Shown here: one piece after another, positions 27,181 to 37,537 of the stretch
Layout of the letters: every line of letters begins with the position of its first letter
Position numbering within the stretch: position 1 is the first letter of the stretch
From: an uncultured Luminiphilus sp.
GTDB lineage: Bacteria; Pseudomonadota; Gammaproteobacteria; Pseudomonadales; Halieaceae
Assembly (NCBI GenBank): GCA_943789425.1
Contig: CALSUB010000010.1
Span: forward strand, 1-64,000
DNA: 64,000 nucleotides
Direction: 5' to 3'
The notes under the pieces: generated by a model
Told to the model about the DNA's origin: nothing
The model's database searches: none
What the model saw: only the letters and a program-made list of their open reading frames with translations
Made by a program: the position numbers and the translations under genes

Positions 27181-28446
27181 TCACCGCTTTTTCGCAGTGA
27201 ATGTAATGGGAAGCGACGTCATGGCACGTAATAAATAGTGGGGGTGGTACGTAATATCGGTTTCTGCTGTCGCAAAAGACAAGCTATCAATACGATCGAT
27301 TAATGCCGTAAAAGACCAATGGAGCTCGCGACGAGCCAGCGGTGCACCCAAACAATGATGCTTGCCAGAACCAAATGCCATATGACCACCAGGCTGTCTG
27401 CGCTCTAGATCGAGCTGCTCCGGGTTGTCGAAACGCCGTTCATCTCGATTCGCTGCCCCAAAGCGCACATTAATGAGACTGCCCGCAGGGATGCGCACGC
27501 CGCTTAATTCCACGTCTGTGGCAGTGGCTCGCATCAAGCTCTGCACAGGCGACTCCAATCGCAAAACCTCCTCGATGAAGACCTTGAGGTAACGATCGGG
27601 GTCATTTTTGAGTTGCGCCCAGACCAGCGGATTCTCAATCAGTAACTTCACGCCTGCAGAAATCGCGTTGGTCGTGGTTTCAGACCCCCCGACAAAGGTA
27701 TCCGCCATCATTTCAGCATGCAGCTCATTGTCACTGAGTGGCCGTCCCCAGCCCTCGATGACCGTGTTGACTAAAGTACTCAGCAAGGAGTCGTTGGGGT
27801 TTTCTCTGAGCTTATCGAAAACCGGCTGAAAGTAATGTTGCGCTTCGATTTCTTTGCGTACCGATATCAACTCCTCTTCCTCTGACTGCATCAAGCTGAT
27901 GCGGTGGAAGAACGCCTCGGTCCACTCTTTGATTCGCCAAATATCATCCGGGTTCGCCCCCATTTGACGACCGATGATGAGGAGCGGCAGTGGAACGGCA
28001 AATTGTCTGACCCAGTCGCAATGACCGTCCTCAATGAAGTCGTCGATGAGTCGGTAGGCTAAATCTCGAACCTCCTCATCGAGGGCTTCAATTTTTTTGG
28101 GTCGAAAAGCGTCGTTAAAGACAGCCCGCAATGCCTTGTGGTCGGGGTCGTCACGTCCATTCAGCGTTTTTGCAGGGACCCAACCCTCCTGCTCGAACGT
28201 GCTCCACACCTGTTTTGCTCTCGGGCTGGGCTCGGTTGCGTCAGTGAGGTAAGCGGTTTCGCTGGTAAACCGTTCGGTATCTGTGAGCACGGTGCGCACA
28301 TCCTCAAAGCGTGTGATCACAAACATCTTGGTGACGGGGCATTGGTATACCGGCGCCTCGTTCCTCAGCGTTTCATAAGCATCGTAAGGGCACTGTTGTG
28401 TCTCAACGTCAAACAGGTTGACTGCAGGCTGTGTGTCGCTGGTCAT
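27181..28446 (-). CDS. Cytochrome P450
   Basis: 421 residues. I-helix MMADTFVGGSETTTNAI, K-helix IEEVLRLESP, the RFGAANRDERRFDNP stretch and the haem loop AFGSGKHHCLGAPLARREL with Cys ~365. The HHCLG loop is typical of bacterial soluble P450s. It is divergent from the carotenoid oxygenase gene (108 bp between the starts), so the two may share control and act on the same terpenoid compounds; that link is inference. Not a recent duplicate of the P450 at 22057: the two share only family motifs. Confidence 0.92.
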   Translation of the reverse strand: MTSDTQPAVNLFDVETQQCPYDAYETLRNEAPVYQCPVTKMFVITRFEDVRTVLTDTERFTSETAYLTDATEPSPRAKQVWSTFEQEGWVPAKTLNGRDDPDHKALRAVFNDAFRPKKIEALDEEVRDLAYRLIDDFIEDGHCDWVRQFAVPLPLLIIGRQMGANPDDIWRIKEWTEAFFHRISLMQSEEEELISVRKEIEAQHYFQPVFDKLRENPNDSLLSTLVNTVIEGWGRPLSDNELHAEMMADTFVGGSETTTNAISAGVKLLIENPLVWAQLKNDPDRYLKVFIEEVLRLESPVQSLMRATATDVELSGVRIPAGSLINVRFGAANRDERRFDNPEQLDLERRQPGGHMAFGSGKHHCLGAPLARRELHWSFTALIDRIDSLSFATAETDITYHPHYLLRAMTSLPITFTAKKR

Positions 28447-28554
28447 GGGAAGTCTTGCCCCTTTGTTCTACGGTTTCAAAATAATAGTCCGCAGGGCCCT
28501 TCGAAGGAAGTGTTGATGCCCTTTTAAAAATAGCACCGGGCCGCGGCACCGGTA

Positions 28555-30018
28555 ATGAAGGCATGTTCGCGTTACACTTTCGGCACTTACTCAGACGACG
28601 AGCTAGCACTGATGGCGAGCCCCTTACCCAAACATCCGCAGCTTCGCGGCAATTATGCGCCGATCAATTTTGAAGCGGTCTGTCAGGACTTGGTCATAGA
28701 GGGCAAAGTGCCAGAAGGCCTTTCAGGGTCGCTCTACCGCATTGGCCCCAACCCTAAGTTTGTGCCGGATCAAGGCTACCACTGGTTTTTTGGCACCGGC
28801 ATGGTGCACGCTTTCCACCTGCACGAAGGAAAAATTGATTACGTCAATCGCTGGGTGCGGACACCCAAATTTGAGGCAGAGTTGGCGGTGGGAACGAGCC
28901 TGCCAATGAGTATTGAGATTGACCCCGAAACCGGACAGTTGCAATCGGACCGACGCAACGGCTTGGCGAATACCCATATTATCTGGCATGCCGATCAGCT
29001 ATTGGCGCTAGAGGAGGGGAGTCACCCCTTTACTTTGTCTCCGAAAACCCTCGACTCGGAGGGGTATGGCCACTATGCCAATGGGCTGTCAGGGCCGATG
29101 ACGGCGCATCCAAAAATTGATCCGATCACGGGTGAGTTACATGGTTTTGGTTACATGTCTGACGCCCTGGGTAGTGCCGGCATGAGTTATCACGTGGTCG
29201 ACCAGCAAGGCGTTGTCACACGCTCCGACATCTTTACGGCTCCCTTTGCCGCCATGGTGCATGATTTTGCGGTCACGAGAGACTATGTGCTGTTTCCGCT
29301 CTTTCCGCTGACGTTTGATTTTAAGAGGATGGAGAAATTGGGCTCTCCGTTTGCCTTTGAACCTCAGGCCGGTGCGGTGATTGGCGTGTTGAAAAGGGGC
29401 GCTCCCACCAGTGAGATCCGATGGATTGAGGCGCCCGTCTGCTTTGTATTCCATTACTTAAACGCATGGAACGAGGGCGAGCAGATCACCTTTGACGCCA
29501 TCGACTTTTCGGTTGCGCCTAACTTTCCCGACACTGATGGCAATTTACCGGGGTTTACTGAGGCTCAGGGCACACTGACGCGTTGGCAACTTGATTTAGC
29601 AACGGGCGCTGTCGAACGTACGCCATTACTCGATCTGGCTTGCGAGTTTCCTCGCATTGATGATCGCTACGCGATGAAGCAGCATACACAGGCTTTTCTG
29701 GCTACCGCGTCACAGCGACAGCGCGGCGATGGCGGATTATTCCACGAGGTGACCCATTTGAATCTGGAGAGTGGTGCAACCCAAGTGTGGGATGCAGGTC
29801 TGGGCAATGGTGTTTCAGAACCGGTTTTTGTGCCGCGCCACGCGATTGCTGATGAGGGAGATGGATGGTTACTGGCAACCGTCTACGAGGCCACCAGTCA
29901 AGCGTCTTCACTCGTCATCTTGGACGCTACCGCGGTGTCACAAGGACCGATCGCCACCGCCAGATTGGACCACCGCATACCATTTGGTTTTCACGGCAGT
30001 TGGCGTGCAAACGAGTGA
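28555..30018 (+). CDS. Carotenoid cleavage / lignostilbene dioxygenase family (RPE65-like)
   Basis: 487 residues from ATG 28555; the Met at 28612 (MASPLPKHPQLRGNYAP) matches the family start better and may be the true one. A seven-bladed propeller enzyme: four iron-binding His are visible in conserved settings, H185 (TAHPKI), H236 (MVHDFAVT), H300 (FHYLNAW) and H480 (FGFHGSW). Also FFGTGMVHAF near the N-terminus. Substrates of the family are carotenoids, apocarotenoids or stilbenes. Carotenoid turnover fits a pigmented phototroph. Divergent from a P450. Confidence 0.93.
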   Translation: MKACSRYTFGTYSDDELALMASPLPKHPQLRGNYAPINFEAVCQDLVIEGKVPEGLSGSLYRIGPNPKFVPDQGYHWFFGTGMVHAFHLHEGKIDYVNRWVRTPKFEAELAVGTSLPMSIEIDPETGQLQSDRRNGLANTHIIWHADQLLALEEGSHPFTLSPKTLDSEGYGHYANGLSGPMTAHPKIDPITGELHGFGYMSDALGSAGMSYHVVDQQGVVTRSDIFTAPFAAMVHDFAVTRDYVLFPLFPLTFDFKRMEKLGSPFAFEPQAGAVIGVLKRGAPTSEIRWIEAPVCFVFHYLNAWNEGEQITFDAIDFSVAPNFPDTDGNLPGFTEAQGTLTRWQLDLATGAVERTPLLDLACEFPRIDDRYAMKQHTQAFLATASQRQRGDGGLFHEVTHLNLESGATQVWDAGLGNGVSEPVFVPRHAIADEGDGWLLATVYEATSQASSLVILDATAVSQGPIATARLDHRIPFGFHGSWRANE

Positions 30019-30141
30019 TTCTGGTTAAGGCCTGAGAACACAGGTGCACCGATCACAATAGCCGCTAAGACGTTCCAAACAGAGACCGGGAAAGGGCGCT
30101 TCTGAAGCGGATGGCTGCAATTGATGCAGTGCTTGGCTTGC

Positions 30142-30178
30142 GGTGCTTTGGTTCGCGATGCTTTGGTTCGCGATGCTT
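30142..30178 (+). repeat. 15-bp short tandem repeat
   Basis: GGTGCTTTGGTTCGC, GATGCTTTGGTTCGC and a partial GATGCTT in a row. It lies between two convergent genes, where it could act in termination or be neutral. Confidence 0.7.
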
Positions 30179-30310
30179 AGAGAAGCGGTGCACTGACGTG
30201 ACGCGCTCTGACATGATGTGTGGGCTTGTTTCGAAGGCGTGTTGCGAAGGCGTATCATTGCCGGTGGTTTGAGCGATACACGATCCATCCCGCAATAGAG
30301 CGCATGGTTT

Positions 30311-31219
30311 TCAGGAATGCGCTCTTCTCAGGGTGTCGGAGCGTTTGTCTTCTCCCTCATGGTCCCAGCCTGGCGCTAACAGCAGGTACCGCAGTCCATC
30401 TTGCCACCGCTGAGTTCGTTTCAGATCCTTTATTATCGTCGCATATTCGCCAAAGGCGATGGACGTTGGTCGATAGGTATCAATGTTGTTGGTCAGGCCA
30501 TATCGAACCGGTTCCTCCTTGACTTCTTCGCTGAAGGTACCAAAGAGACGGTCCCAGATAATGAGGACACCTGCGTGATTACGATCTAAATACCGCACAT
30601 TCGACCCATGGTGAACACGGTGATGTGACGGGGTATTAAACAACCACTCGAACCACCGGGGCATACGGTCGATGGTTTCGGTGTGCAGCCAAAATTGATA
30701 GATCAGACTGACACTCATCATGGTCACGATCATCACGGGGTCAAAACCCAGCAGCGCCAGTGGACACCAAAATAGATACTTAAGGCAGCGTTCGCCCACA
30801 CCCTGCCGCAACGCCGTACCGTAGTTATAAAACTGCGAATTATGGTGTGGCACGTGACCCGCCCACAAAAAGCGGACCTCGTGGTTGGCGCGATGAAAAC
30901 CATAGTAGGTCAAATCATCAAGAAAAAAGAGCAATAGCCACCATTGCGGCGCATGGCTTATCACGTCTTTAAAGGGGGAGGCTTCCCAGCAGATAAACAT
31001 GAGTATCACGCCCATGAGTTTGGGTAAGACATCAATGACAACCGTGATACCCATCACGCCCATAGAAGCAAAGAAGTCACGACGGTGATAGAGCGGCAGC
31101 GCTCTACGCCAGGCAATACGCCATTCAAGCGCGAGCGCTGCCAAGAACACGGGGACCGCGTAAATCACCCAATCGTTTTGCAAAATCGCAAGCGCTTCAA
31201 ACACAATCCTATCCATCAT
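30311..31219 (-). CDS. Fatty acid hydroxylase / sterol desaturase family membrane enzyme
   Basis: 302 residues with about five hydrophobic segments. The di-iron His clusters are in the right order: HRANHE (~127), HVPHHNSQFYNYG (~140) and HRVHHG (~216), plus LDRNHAG. Acts in the membrane on lipid or sterol/terpenoid chains. Starts immediately after the XdhC gene (its stop abuts this ATG), so they are co-transcribed. A second Met at residue 2 is an equal start. Confidence 0.92.
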   Translation of the reverse strand: MMDRIVFEALAILQNDWVIYAVPVFLAALALEWRIAWRRALPLYHRRDFFASMGVMGITVVIDVLPKLMGVILMFICWEASPFKDVISHAPQWWLLLFFLDDLTYYGFHRANHEVRFLWAGHVPHHNSQFYNYGTALRQGVGERCLKYLFWCPLALLGFDPVMIVTMMSVSLIYQFWLHTETIDRMPRWFEWLFNTPSHHRVHHGSNVRYLDRNHAGVLIIWDRLFGTFSEEVKEEPVRYGLTNNIDTYRPTSIAFGEYATIIKDLKRTQRWQDGLRYLLLAPGWDHEGEDKRSDTLRRAHS

Positions 31220-32206
31220 TTATGAGCCAGCTCCTGAACTGGTTTTATGCTCTGTCGAGACGGGTGCGCGGCGCAACTGAGTCAACTGGGCCATAATTGC
31301 GATGGCGATTTCCATGGCGGTTTTAGAGCCGATCGCCAAACCGACGGGTGCGTGGAGCCGGTTTAAGGCGGCCTCACTCAGCCCCAGCTTGCGCAATCGG
31401 TCCAGCCTTGTCGCAGTGGTGCGGACCGACCCCAATGCACCAACGTACCAAGCACTCGTCTCAAGTGCTTCCATCAACGCCATGTCGTCGACTCGAGGAT
31501 CATGACTGAGGGTAATGATGGCACATTGCTCATCGTCTCCATGTTGTCGGACGACGTCGTCGGGTAACCCCAATACTTTTTGTACGCTAGGACCCTGCCA
31601 TTGATTTAGCGCCCACTCGCGAGAATCCCCCAGTAAGACTTCGTAATCCATCGCTAGGGCCAGGGTGCTCAGGCTGGCGGCGAGCTGTCCCGCCCCCACC
31701 AGCAATAAGCGGTGGCGGGGTCCAAAGCAGTGGTGCAATTTCGTTTCATCTTGTTGCAACGCCGTAAACTGGGCGCTGAGTTCAAGCTGCGTTTCCCCCG
31801 TTAAGAGGTCTACGGCTCTCGCCATGACTTGCCGGGATATCACTGCACCGAGTGCCTGTTCAATCCAGTCGACGTCTTTTTCATCGAGCTGTTGCACAGC
31901 GAGTTCCAGGCGACCACCACAGGGCAAACCCCATTTTTCGTTGTCTTCTGCGGAGACGCCATACTCGATGACATGAACATGAGGGCCATCGAATTCGCCG
32001 GCCAGGAGGCGAGCAATAAGGTCTTCTTCGACACAGCCGCCGGATACGCTGCCTGTTTGCGAGCCATCGGGTTTAAAGGCGACCAGTGATCCCACGGGCC
32101 GGGGCGAAGATCCGATGGTTTTAGTAATCGTGATCAACCAAGGTTTTTGCAGTGATTGAAGTGCCTCAAGCAAGCAACTGAGAATACTTTGGTCTGTTGA
32201 ATTCAT
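31220..32206 (-). CDS. XdhC/CoxI family protein
   Basis: 328 residues from the Met at 32206 (MNSTDQSILSCLLEALQ...). The frame is open to 32434, but the upstream part lacks family features. The N-terminal XdhC_CoxI block includes ITKTIGSSPRPVGS and VSGGCVEEDL; the C-terminal Rossmann block includes LLLVGAGQLAASLSTLA and SHDPRVDDMAL. XdhC proteins sulfurate and insert the molybdenum cofactor in xanthine dehydrogenase-type enzymes, but no such enzyme is encoded here, so its client is elsewhere. Co-transcribed with the hydroxylase gene. Confidence 0.88.
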   Translation of the reverse strand: MNSTDQSILSCLLEALQSLQKPWLITITKTIGSSPRPVGSLVAFKPDGSQTGSVSGGCVEEDLIARLLAGEFDGPHVHVIEYGVSAEDNEKWGLPCGGRLELAVQQLDEKDVDWIEQALGAVISRQVMARAVDLLTGETQLELSAQFTALQQDETKLHHCFGPRHRLLLVGAGQLAASLSTLALAMDYEVLLGDSREWALNQWQGPSVQKVLGLPDDVVRQHGDDEQCAIITLSHDPRVDDMALMEALETSAWYVGALGSVRTTATRLDRLRKLGLSEAALNRLHAPVGLAIGSKTAMEIAIAIMAQLTQLRRAPVSTEHKTSSGAGS

Positions 32207-32470
32207 GCTGCTTGTCCATCTCACTGCGATTGAAATCACGGGGGGCTGACCTTGCGACAGCTCATCGAAAGCGGCCTCGCGTCTTGATCGCGAAAGAGCG
32301 CGCTGCGTCATTCCGCCATTGTAGGGGACATAGATCCATACAGGGCAGCAATAAACCCATTTACCGCTTGTCCACAGCATCACATGGGCGTGAAAGTATT
32401 GGCATAACAGCGGTCTATACCGCATCATGTGCACCCTTTTTTTTCAAATAACGATCACAGGTAACTCGCC

Positions 32471-33679
32471 ATGCCCCATCCGGTCTATATCTACGACGCC
32501 GTTCGCACTCCTCGCAGCAAAGGAAAATCCACTGGCACACTCCATGAGGTGAAGCCGATTGATTTAGCGGCCGGTTTGTTGGTTGAGCTGCAGCAGCGTC
32601 ATGACTTAGATACCAGCTACGTTGACGATGTGGTGATGGGCTGTGTGTCGCCCATTGGTGAGCAAGGTTCGGATGTGGCCAAGATGGTCGTGCAGAATGC
32701 CCAGTGGGATGAATCGGTTCCCGGTGTTCAACTGGATCGCTTCTGCGCTTCCGGCTTGGAGGCAGTGAATATCGCGGCACAAAAAGTTGCGTCGGGATGG
32801 GAAGATTTGGTGGTCGCAGGCGGCGTCGAATCGATGTCTCGCGTTCCCATGGGGTCCAACGGTGGCGCCATGGCGAGTGATCCAGAATTTGCTGTTAAAT
32901 CAAGCTTTGTACCCCAGGGGATTGGCGCCGATACCATTGCCACACTTGCAGGATGGTCCCGCGAGGACGTCGACGAGTACGCAGTCCTGTCGCAACAGCG
33001 TGCAGCGCATGCGCGGGATAATGGCTGGTTCGACGGTTCCGTCGTTCCAGTAAAAGACAGCAGTGGCGTGACCATTCTTGAGCGCGACGACTTTATCAAG
33101 CCGAATACCACGGTCGAGGGCTTGGCCGGTCTGAAGCCGTCTTTTGAAGTGCCAGGCAGTATGGGTTTCGACGACGTTATCTTGGCCAAATACAACATGT
33201 TGGACAAAATTAACCACGTCCATACCCCCGGTAATTCATCCGGTATTGTCGACGGCGCTAGCGCGGTGATGGTCGGTAGCGAAAAGGCCGGCAATGATCT
33301 GGGATTGAAGCCACGAGGTCGTATTGTGGCAACTGCAGTACTGTCTACTGACCCCATCATCATGCTGACCGGACCTGGCCCGGCCGCCAAAAAATGCTTG
33401 GATAAGGCGGGGATGACGGCCGCAGACATTGATCTGTGGGAGATTAACGAGGCCTTTGCATCGGTGGTGCTGCGTTACATGAAAGATCTCGACCTCAATA
33501 TAGAAACCACCAATGTGAACGGCGGCTCTATTGCAATGGGACATCCCTTGGGGGCAACCGGTGGCTGCTTGGTGAGTACCGTACTCGATGAGCTCGAGCG
33601 GCGTGACGCGAAGCGCGCCATGTTGTCACTCTGTGTGGGTGGTGGCATGGGTATTTCTACAATTATTGAACGAGTCTAA
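32471..33679 (+). CDS. Acetyl-CoA acyltransferase (thiolase)
   Basis: 402 residues. The three catalytic positions are present: Cys92 ([11 protein letters not shown]), the His of [15 protein letters not shown], and Cys388 (SLCVGGGMG). Degradative thiolase that releases acetyl-CoA in beta-oxidation. 30 bp upstream of the multifunctional dehydrogenase/hydratase gene, with which it forms a FadA/FadB-like pair. Ordered thiolase first, as in FadI-FadJ. Confidence 0.95.
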   Translation: MPHPVYIYDAVRTPRSKGKSTGTLHEVKPIDLAAGLLVELQQRHDLDTSYVDDVVMGCVSPIGEQGSDVAKMVVQNAQWDESVPGVQLDRFCASGLEAVNIAAQKVASGWEDLVVAGGVESMSRVPMGSNGGAMASDPEFAVKSSFVPQGIGADTIATLAGWSREDVDEYAVLSQQRAAHARDNGWFDGSVVPVKDSSGVTILERDDFIKPNTTVEGLAGLKPSFEVPGSMGFDDVILAKYNMLDKINHVHTPGNSSGIVDGASAVMVGSEKAGNDLGLKPRGRIVATAVLSTDPIIMLTGPGPAAKKCLDKAGMTAADIDLWEINEAFASVVLRYMKDLDLNIETTNVNGGSIAMGHPLGATGGCLVSTVLDELERRDAKRAMLSLCVGGGMGISTIIERV

Positions 33680-33709
33680 AACGGCGCAGTCAGAGGGATT
33701 GAAAGCAAC

Positions 33710-35857
33710 ATGAGTGGATTTAACTACGAAAAAGACGCCAATGGCGTTGTGACGGTCACGATGGATATGGAAGGGCCCGTGAACTCGATGTCGTCTGCGT
33801 TCTTGCCATTGCTGAGAGAAACAGTCGAGAAATTAGAGTCGGAATCAGAGTTAACGGGTGTGGTACTGACATCGGCTAAAAAGACCTTTTTTGCCGGCGG
33901 TGATCTTAACTCGCTCAATCAGGTGACACCGGAGACAGCAGAAACCTTTTTCAATGAGGCGCAGGCGATCAAGGCTGACTTGCGTCGCTTGGAGAAACTG
34001 GGCAAGCCAGTTGTGGCGGCGATTAATGGTGCCGCATTAGGGGGTGGATTTGAGCTGGCACTCTCTTGTCACTATCGCATTGCTTGGGACAATAAAGCGG
34101 TACAGCTAGGATTTCCCGAGGTCACGCTGGGACTATTGCCTGGCGGTGGCGGCGTGGTGAAGACTATTTATTTAATGGGATTGATGGCGGCCAACGAATA
34201 CCTCATTGAGGGTAAGCGCATAGTGCCTGCCAAGGCCAAGGAAGCCGGCTTCATTCACGAGGTTGTCGAGGGCATTGACGATCTGGTTCCGCGTGCTAAG
34301 GCATGGATTGCTGAGCATCATGACGACGAGGCGGCCTGCACTCAGCCTTGGGACACCAAGGGCTATAAGATCCCCGGTGGCAACGCCAATCACCCTGCAG
34401 TGGCCCCTATGCTCCCGGTTGCTTCCGCCATGATTGCCCAGAAAACCCGGGGACTATTGCCCGCGCCGGTCAAAATTTTGGATGTGGCCGTGTCTGCTAT
34501 GCGGGTCGACTTTGAGACCGCGATGCGGATTGAGAGCCGGGGTTTAACCGAGTTGGCACTGACACCTGTGGCGAAGAACATGATCAACACGTTCTTCTTT
34601 AACCTCAATCAGATCAACGGGGGGGCCTCTCGTCCAAAAGATATTGAGCCTCAAACGACGAAAAAGGTGGGTGTGCTCGGCGCTGGCATGATGGGTCAGG
34701 GCATCGCTTATGTTTCTGCAATGGCGGGTATCGAGGTCGTGCTTAAAGATGTCTCCCAAGAGGCGGCCGACAAGGGAAAGGCCTACACCGAGGGATTATT
34801 GCAAAAACGGGTTAGTCGTGGCCGACTGTCCGAAGAAAAGGCCAGCCAGATATTAGCGTTGATTATACCCACGGCAGATAAGAATGATCTGCAGGGTTGT
34901 GATCTGATTATCGAGGCGGTGTTTGAAAATATGGCGCTCAAGCACGAGATTACCAAGGAGCTCGAGCCCTGTTTGGCCGAAGGCGGCGTGTGGGGATCCA
35001 ATACCTCAACGTTACCCATTAGCCAATTAGCTGAAGCCAGTGCCAATGCGGAGCATTTCATCGGCATCCATTTCTTCTCGCCGGTCGACAAAATGCCATT
35101 GGTCGAGATCATCATGGGTGAGCACACCAGTGATCTGGCGCTCGCTAAAGCATTTGATTACACCAAGCAGATTCGCAAGACGCCGATCGTCGTCAATGAT
35201 TCGTTGGGCTTCTTTACCTCACGTACTTTCGGTACTTATCTCGATGAAGGGGTGCGCCTGTTGACTGAAGGTATTCACCCAATACAGATCGATAATCTGG
35301 GTAAAGCGATCGGTATGCCTGTTGGGCCACTTGCGGTTTACGACGAAGTGAGTCTGGAGCTGTCTCGAAAGGCTTGGGCCACCTGGTCCGAGATGGGCGT
35401 GCTGGATAACTGGGGTGATGGCACGATCACCCGCGATGTTATCGATACGATGGTGGGCGACCACAGTCGTGGCGGTCGCCATCACGGCGGCGGATTTTAT
35501 GAATACGCAGAAGACGGTAGTAAAACGATTTGGCCTGGCTTGATGGATCTCTACTACAACGCCGATGCCGCGGTGATAGAGGATGATATTAAGGACCGAC
35601 TGCTGTTTCGGCAGGTTATCGAGGCCCTAAAGTGCCTAGAGACTGGCGTACTGCGCAGCGTCGCTGATGGCAATATTGGCTCGATTATGGGCATCGGCGC
35701 GCCAGCTTGGACCGGTGGCCTAATTCAGTTCGTGAACACTTATGGACTGGAGCAATTCAGCGCTCGATGCGAGGAACTGGCGGCCCAATATGGCGACCGA
35801 TTCGAGGCGCCCGAGATCGTCGCTCAGAAGATTGCCGCAGGCGAGGCTTTTAGCTGA
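33710..35857 (+). CDS. 3-hydroxyacyl-CoA dehydrogenase / enoyl-CoA hydratase fusion (FadB/FadJ type)
   Basis: 715 residues. N-terminal crotonase domain: FAGGDLNSLN oxyanion-hole region and AAINGAALGGGFELALSC (~102-120). Then a NAD-binding domain starting KVGVLGAGMMGQGIAY (~320), the dehydrogenase His in IGIHFFSPVDKMPLVEII, and the C-terminal 3HCDH domain (NDSLGFFTSRTFGTYLDEG). Carries out the two middle steps of beta-oxidation with the upstream thiolase. Confidence 0.95.
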   Translation: MSGFNYEKDANGVVTVTMDMEGPVNSMSSAFLPLLRETVEKLESESELTGVVLTSAKKTFFAGGDLNSLNQVTPETAETFFNEAQAIKADLRRLEKLGKPVVAAINGAALGGGFELALSCHYRIAWDNKAVQLGFPEVTLGLLPGGGGVVKTIYLMGLMAANEYLIEGKRIVPAKAKEAGFIHEVVEGIDDLVPRAKAWIAEHHDDEAACTQPWDTKGYKIPGGNANHPAVAPMLPVASAMIAQKTRGLLPAPVKILDVAVSAMRVDFETAMRIESRGLTELALTPVAKNMINTFFFNLNQINGGASRPKDIEPQTTKKVGVLGAGMMGQGIAYVSAMAGIEVVLKDVSQEAADKGKAYTEGLLQKRVSRGRLSEEKASQILALIIPTADKNDLQGCDLIIEAVFENMALKHEITKELEPCLAEGGVWGSNTSTLPISQLAEASANAEHFIGIHFFSPVDKMPLVEIIMGEHTSDLALAKAFDYTKQIRKTPIVVNDSLGFFTSRTFGTYLDEGVRLLTEGIHPIQIDNLGKAIGMPVGPLAVYDEVSLELSRKAWATWSEMGVLDNWGDGTITRDVIDTMVGDHSRGGRHHGGGFYEYAEDGSKTIWPGLMDLYYNADAAVIEDDIKDRLLFRQVIEALKCLETGVLRSVADGNIGSIMGIGAPAWTGGLIQFVNTYGLEQFSARCEELAAQYGDRFEAPEIVAQKIAAGEAFS

Positions 35858-35931
35858 ACCGTTTCGGGTTGAAGAATCGCTCATTCATCAGCGTCGCGAC
35901 GGGTGGGGTTATCTGCCCGTTGGGGCAATCG

Positions 35932-37476
35932 CTACAGCATGACCTCAATCAATGAGGGGCCTTTGTGAGCCATGGCCTCTGCGAATGATTGGTCGAGCGC
36001 CTCCACCGTCTCGACGGTTGAGGCCTGTAGGCCCATACCGCGCGCAATGTCGGCCCAGTTGAGATCGGGGTTACTCAGATCAAGCAGGGATAAAGCGATC
36101 GGTCCTGGCGCTTCAACACCCACCCGTGCTAGCTCAATATTAAGAATGGCGTAAGAGCGATTATTCAACAGTAGCACGGTGATATCCAATTGCTCTCTCA
36201 CCATCGTCCACAGTGCTTGAACGGTATACATCCCTGAGCCATCTGCCTCCAGCGCGATGACGGGTCGGTCGGGGCAGGCGATTGCTGCGCCTACCGCGAG
36301 CGGTAAACCCTGCCCAATTGCGCCACCCGTCAATGTGAGCCAATCGTGGGCCGGTGCGTTAGCGGTGAGTAAAAAGGTGGCGAGGCTGTTGGTCGCGCCC
36401 TCGTCGCAGACAATGGCGTGCTCGGGTAACCGATTGGCAACCACTTTGCCGAGCTCGGTCGAATCAATTTTGCCGTGATTAAGGGGTTGTGCCGCTTGGG
36501 CGCTCGCTGTGACGGGTTGGGCCGGCGCATCAAGCAGGTCTGCCAGGCGTGTGAGCGCGTCGAGTGCGTCGATTCGCACATCGACTAGGGTGGCGAGGGA
36601 GGCAGTGGCGGGCCATAACACGCTTGGCTTGTCCGGATAAGCAAAGAAAGAAACCGGCGCCTTGGCGCCGACGAGCACGAGGGTGTCGAGGTCGGCGAGT
36701 TGCTCGACGGCCATTTCGCCAAAGTAGGCCAGTCGTTCTGTGATCACGCGGCCGATACCGCGTGCCTGTCGGGCAAAAAAGGTTTCAGTGACCAACCGGC
36801 AGCCGGTGGCTGCGGCAATACGGCCGGCTTGGTAGAGCGCATCTGCTCTCAATGCGCGACCGCCTAAAAATAAGCCGCTGTTGCGTGCGTCACGCAGCTG
36901 CTGTGCCACCGCAGCAATGGTGTCGTCACTGGCCCGAGCAGTCGGCACGCTGGGGAGCTGCGTGGCGGGCGGCGCAATATCAGTCCAGGCGTGGTCGGCG
37001 GGCACCACGAAAGTGCTGATGGAGCCCGGGTAAGCTTGACTGTCGGACAGCGCTTGAAGGCCTGTTTGTGCTAAACCCTCCGCATTGGGCGAGACGGTAA
37101 AAGACTGTGATACGGGTGTGGCCATACCGCGAATGTCGCTCGTCAATGGCGCATCGTGTTGCAGGTGATCGGTTGCGTGGTCACCGACCATATTGAGAAT
37201 GGGGGAATGCGCTCGCTGCGCGTTGTGCAGATTGGCAATGCCATTGGCAAAGCCTGGGCCCAGGTGCAGCAGGGTGAGCGCGGGTTTGTCAGCCATGCGT
37301 CCGTAGCCATCTGCCGCTCCCGTGACCACACCTTCAAACAAACAGAGCACGGCCCGAATCTGCGGCTGCTTATCAAGGGCCGCGACTAACTGCATCTCGG
37401 ATGTCCCCGGGTTGGCAAAGCAGGCGTCCACACCATGCTCCGCGAGGGCATTGATCAGGGATTCAGCACCATTCAT
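35932..37476 (-). CDS. Thiamine diphosphate-dependent enzyme, acetolactate synthase-like
   Basis: 514 residues. N-terminal PYR domain with the cofactor-activating Glu48 (LFEGVVTGAADGYGRM); central domain; C-terminal PP domain with the ThDP/Mg motif starting EADGSGMYTVQALW and ending LLLNNRSY. The usual GDG is ADG. It lacks the regulatory subunit gene of true acetolactate synthase nearby. Proteins of this size and type include benzoylformate- and oxalyl-CoA-type decarboxylases, so the reaction is open. Lies with the penicillin acylase gene on the minus strand. Confidence 0.85.
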   Translation of the reverse strand: MNGAESLINALAEHGVDACFANPGTSEMQLVAALDKQPQIRAVLCLFEGVVTGAADGYGRMADKPALTLLHLGPGFANGIANLHNAQRAHSPILNMVGDHATDHLQHDAPLTSDIRGMATPVSQSFTVSPNAEGLAQTGLQALSDSQAYPGSISTFVVPADHAWTDIAPPATQLPSVPTARASDDTIAAVAQQLRDARNSGLFLGGRALRADALYQAGRIAAATGCRLVTETFFARQARGIGRVITERLAYFGEMAVEQLADLDTLVLVGAKAPVSFFAYPDKPSVLWPATASLATLVDVRIDALDALTRLADLLDAPAQPVTASAQAAQPLNHGKIDSTELGKVVANRLPEHAIVCDEGATNSLATFLLTANAPAHDWLTLTGGAIGQGLPLAVGAAIACPDRPVIALEADGSGMYTVQALWTMVREQLDITVLLLNNRSYAILNIELARVGVEAPGPIALSLLDLSNPDLNWADIARGMGLQASTVETVEALDQSFAEAMAHKGPSLIEVML

Positions 37477-37537
37477 AAAGCAGTCCTTCGGTTTTGGGCA
37501 AAGCGCTAGACTCCGGGTTTATAGGTCACCACACGGG

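Noticed and set aside
30025-30288. 87-residue minus-strand frame with repeats (NQSIANQSTAS)
   Set aside because: Its content comes from the 15-bp tandem repeat; no ribosome site and no recognisable domain.
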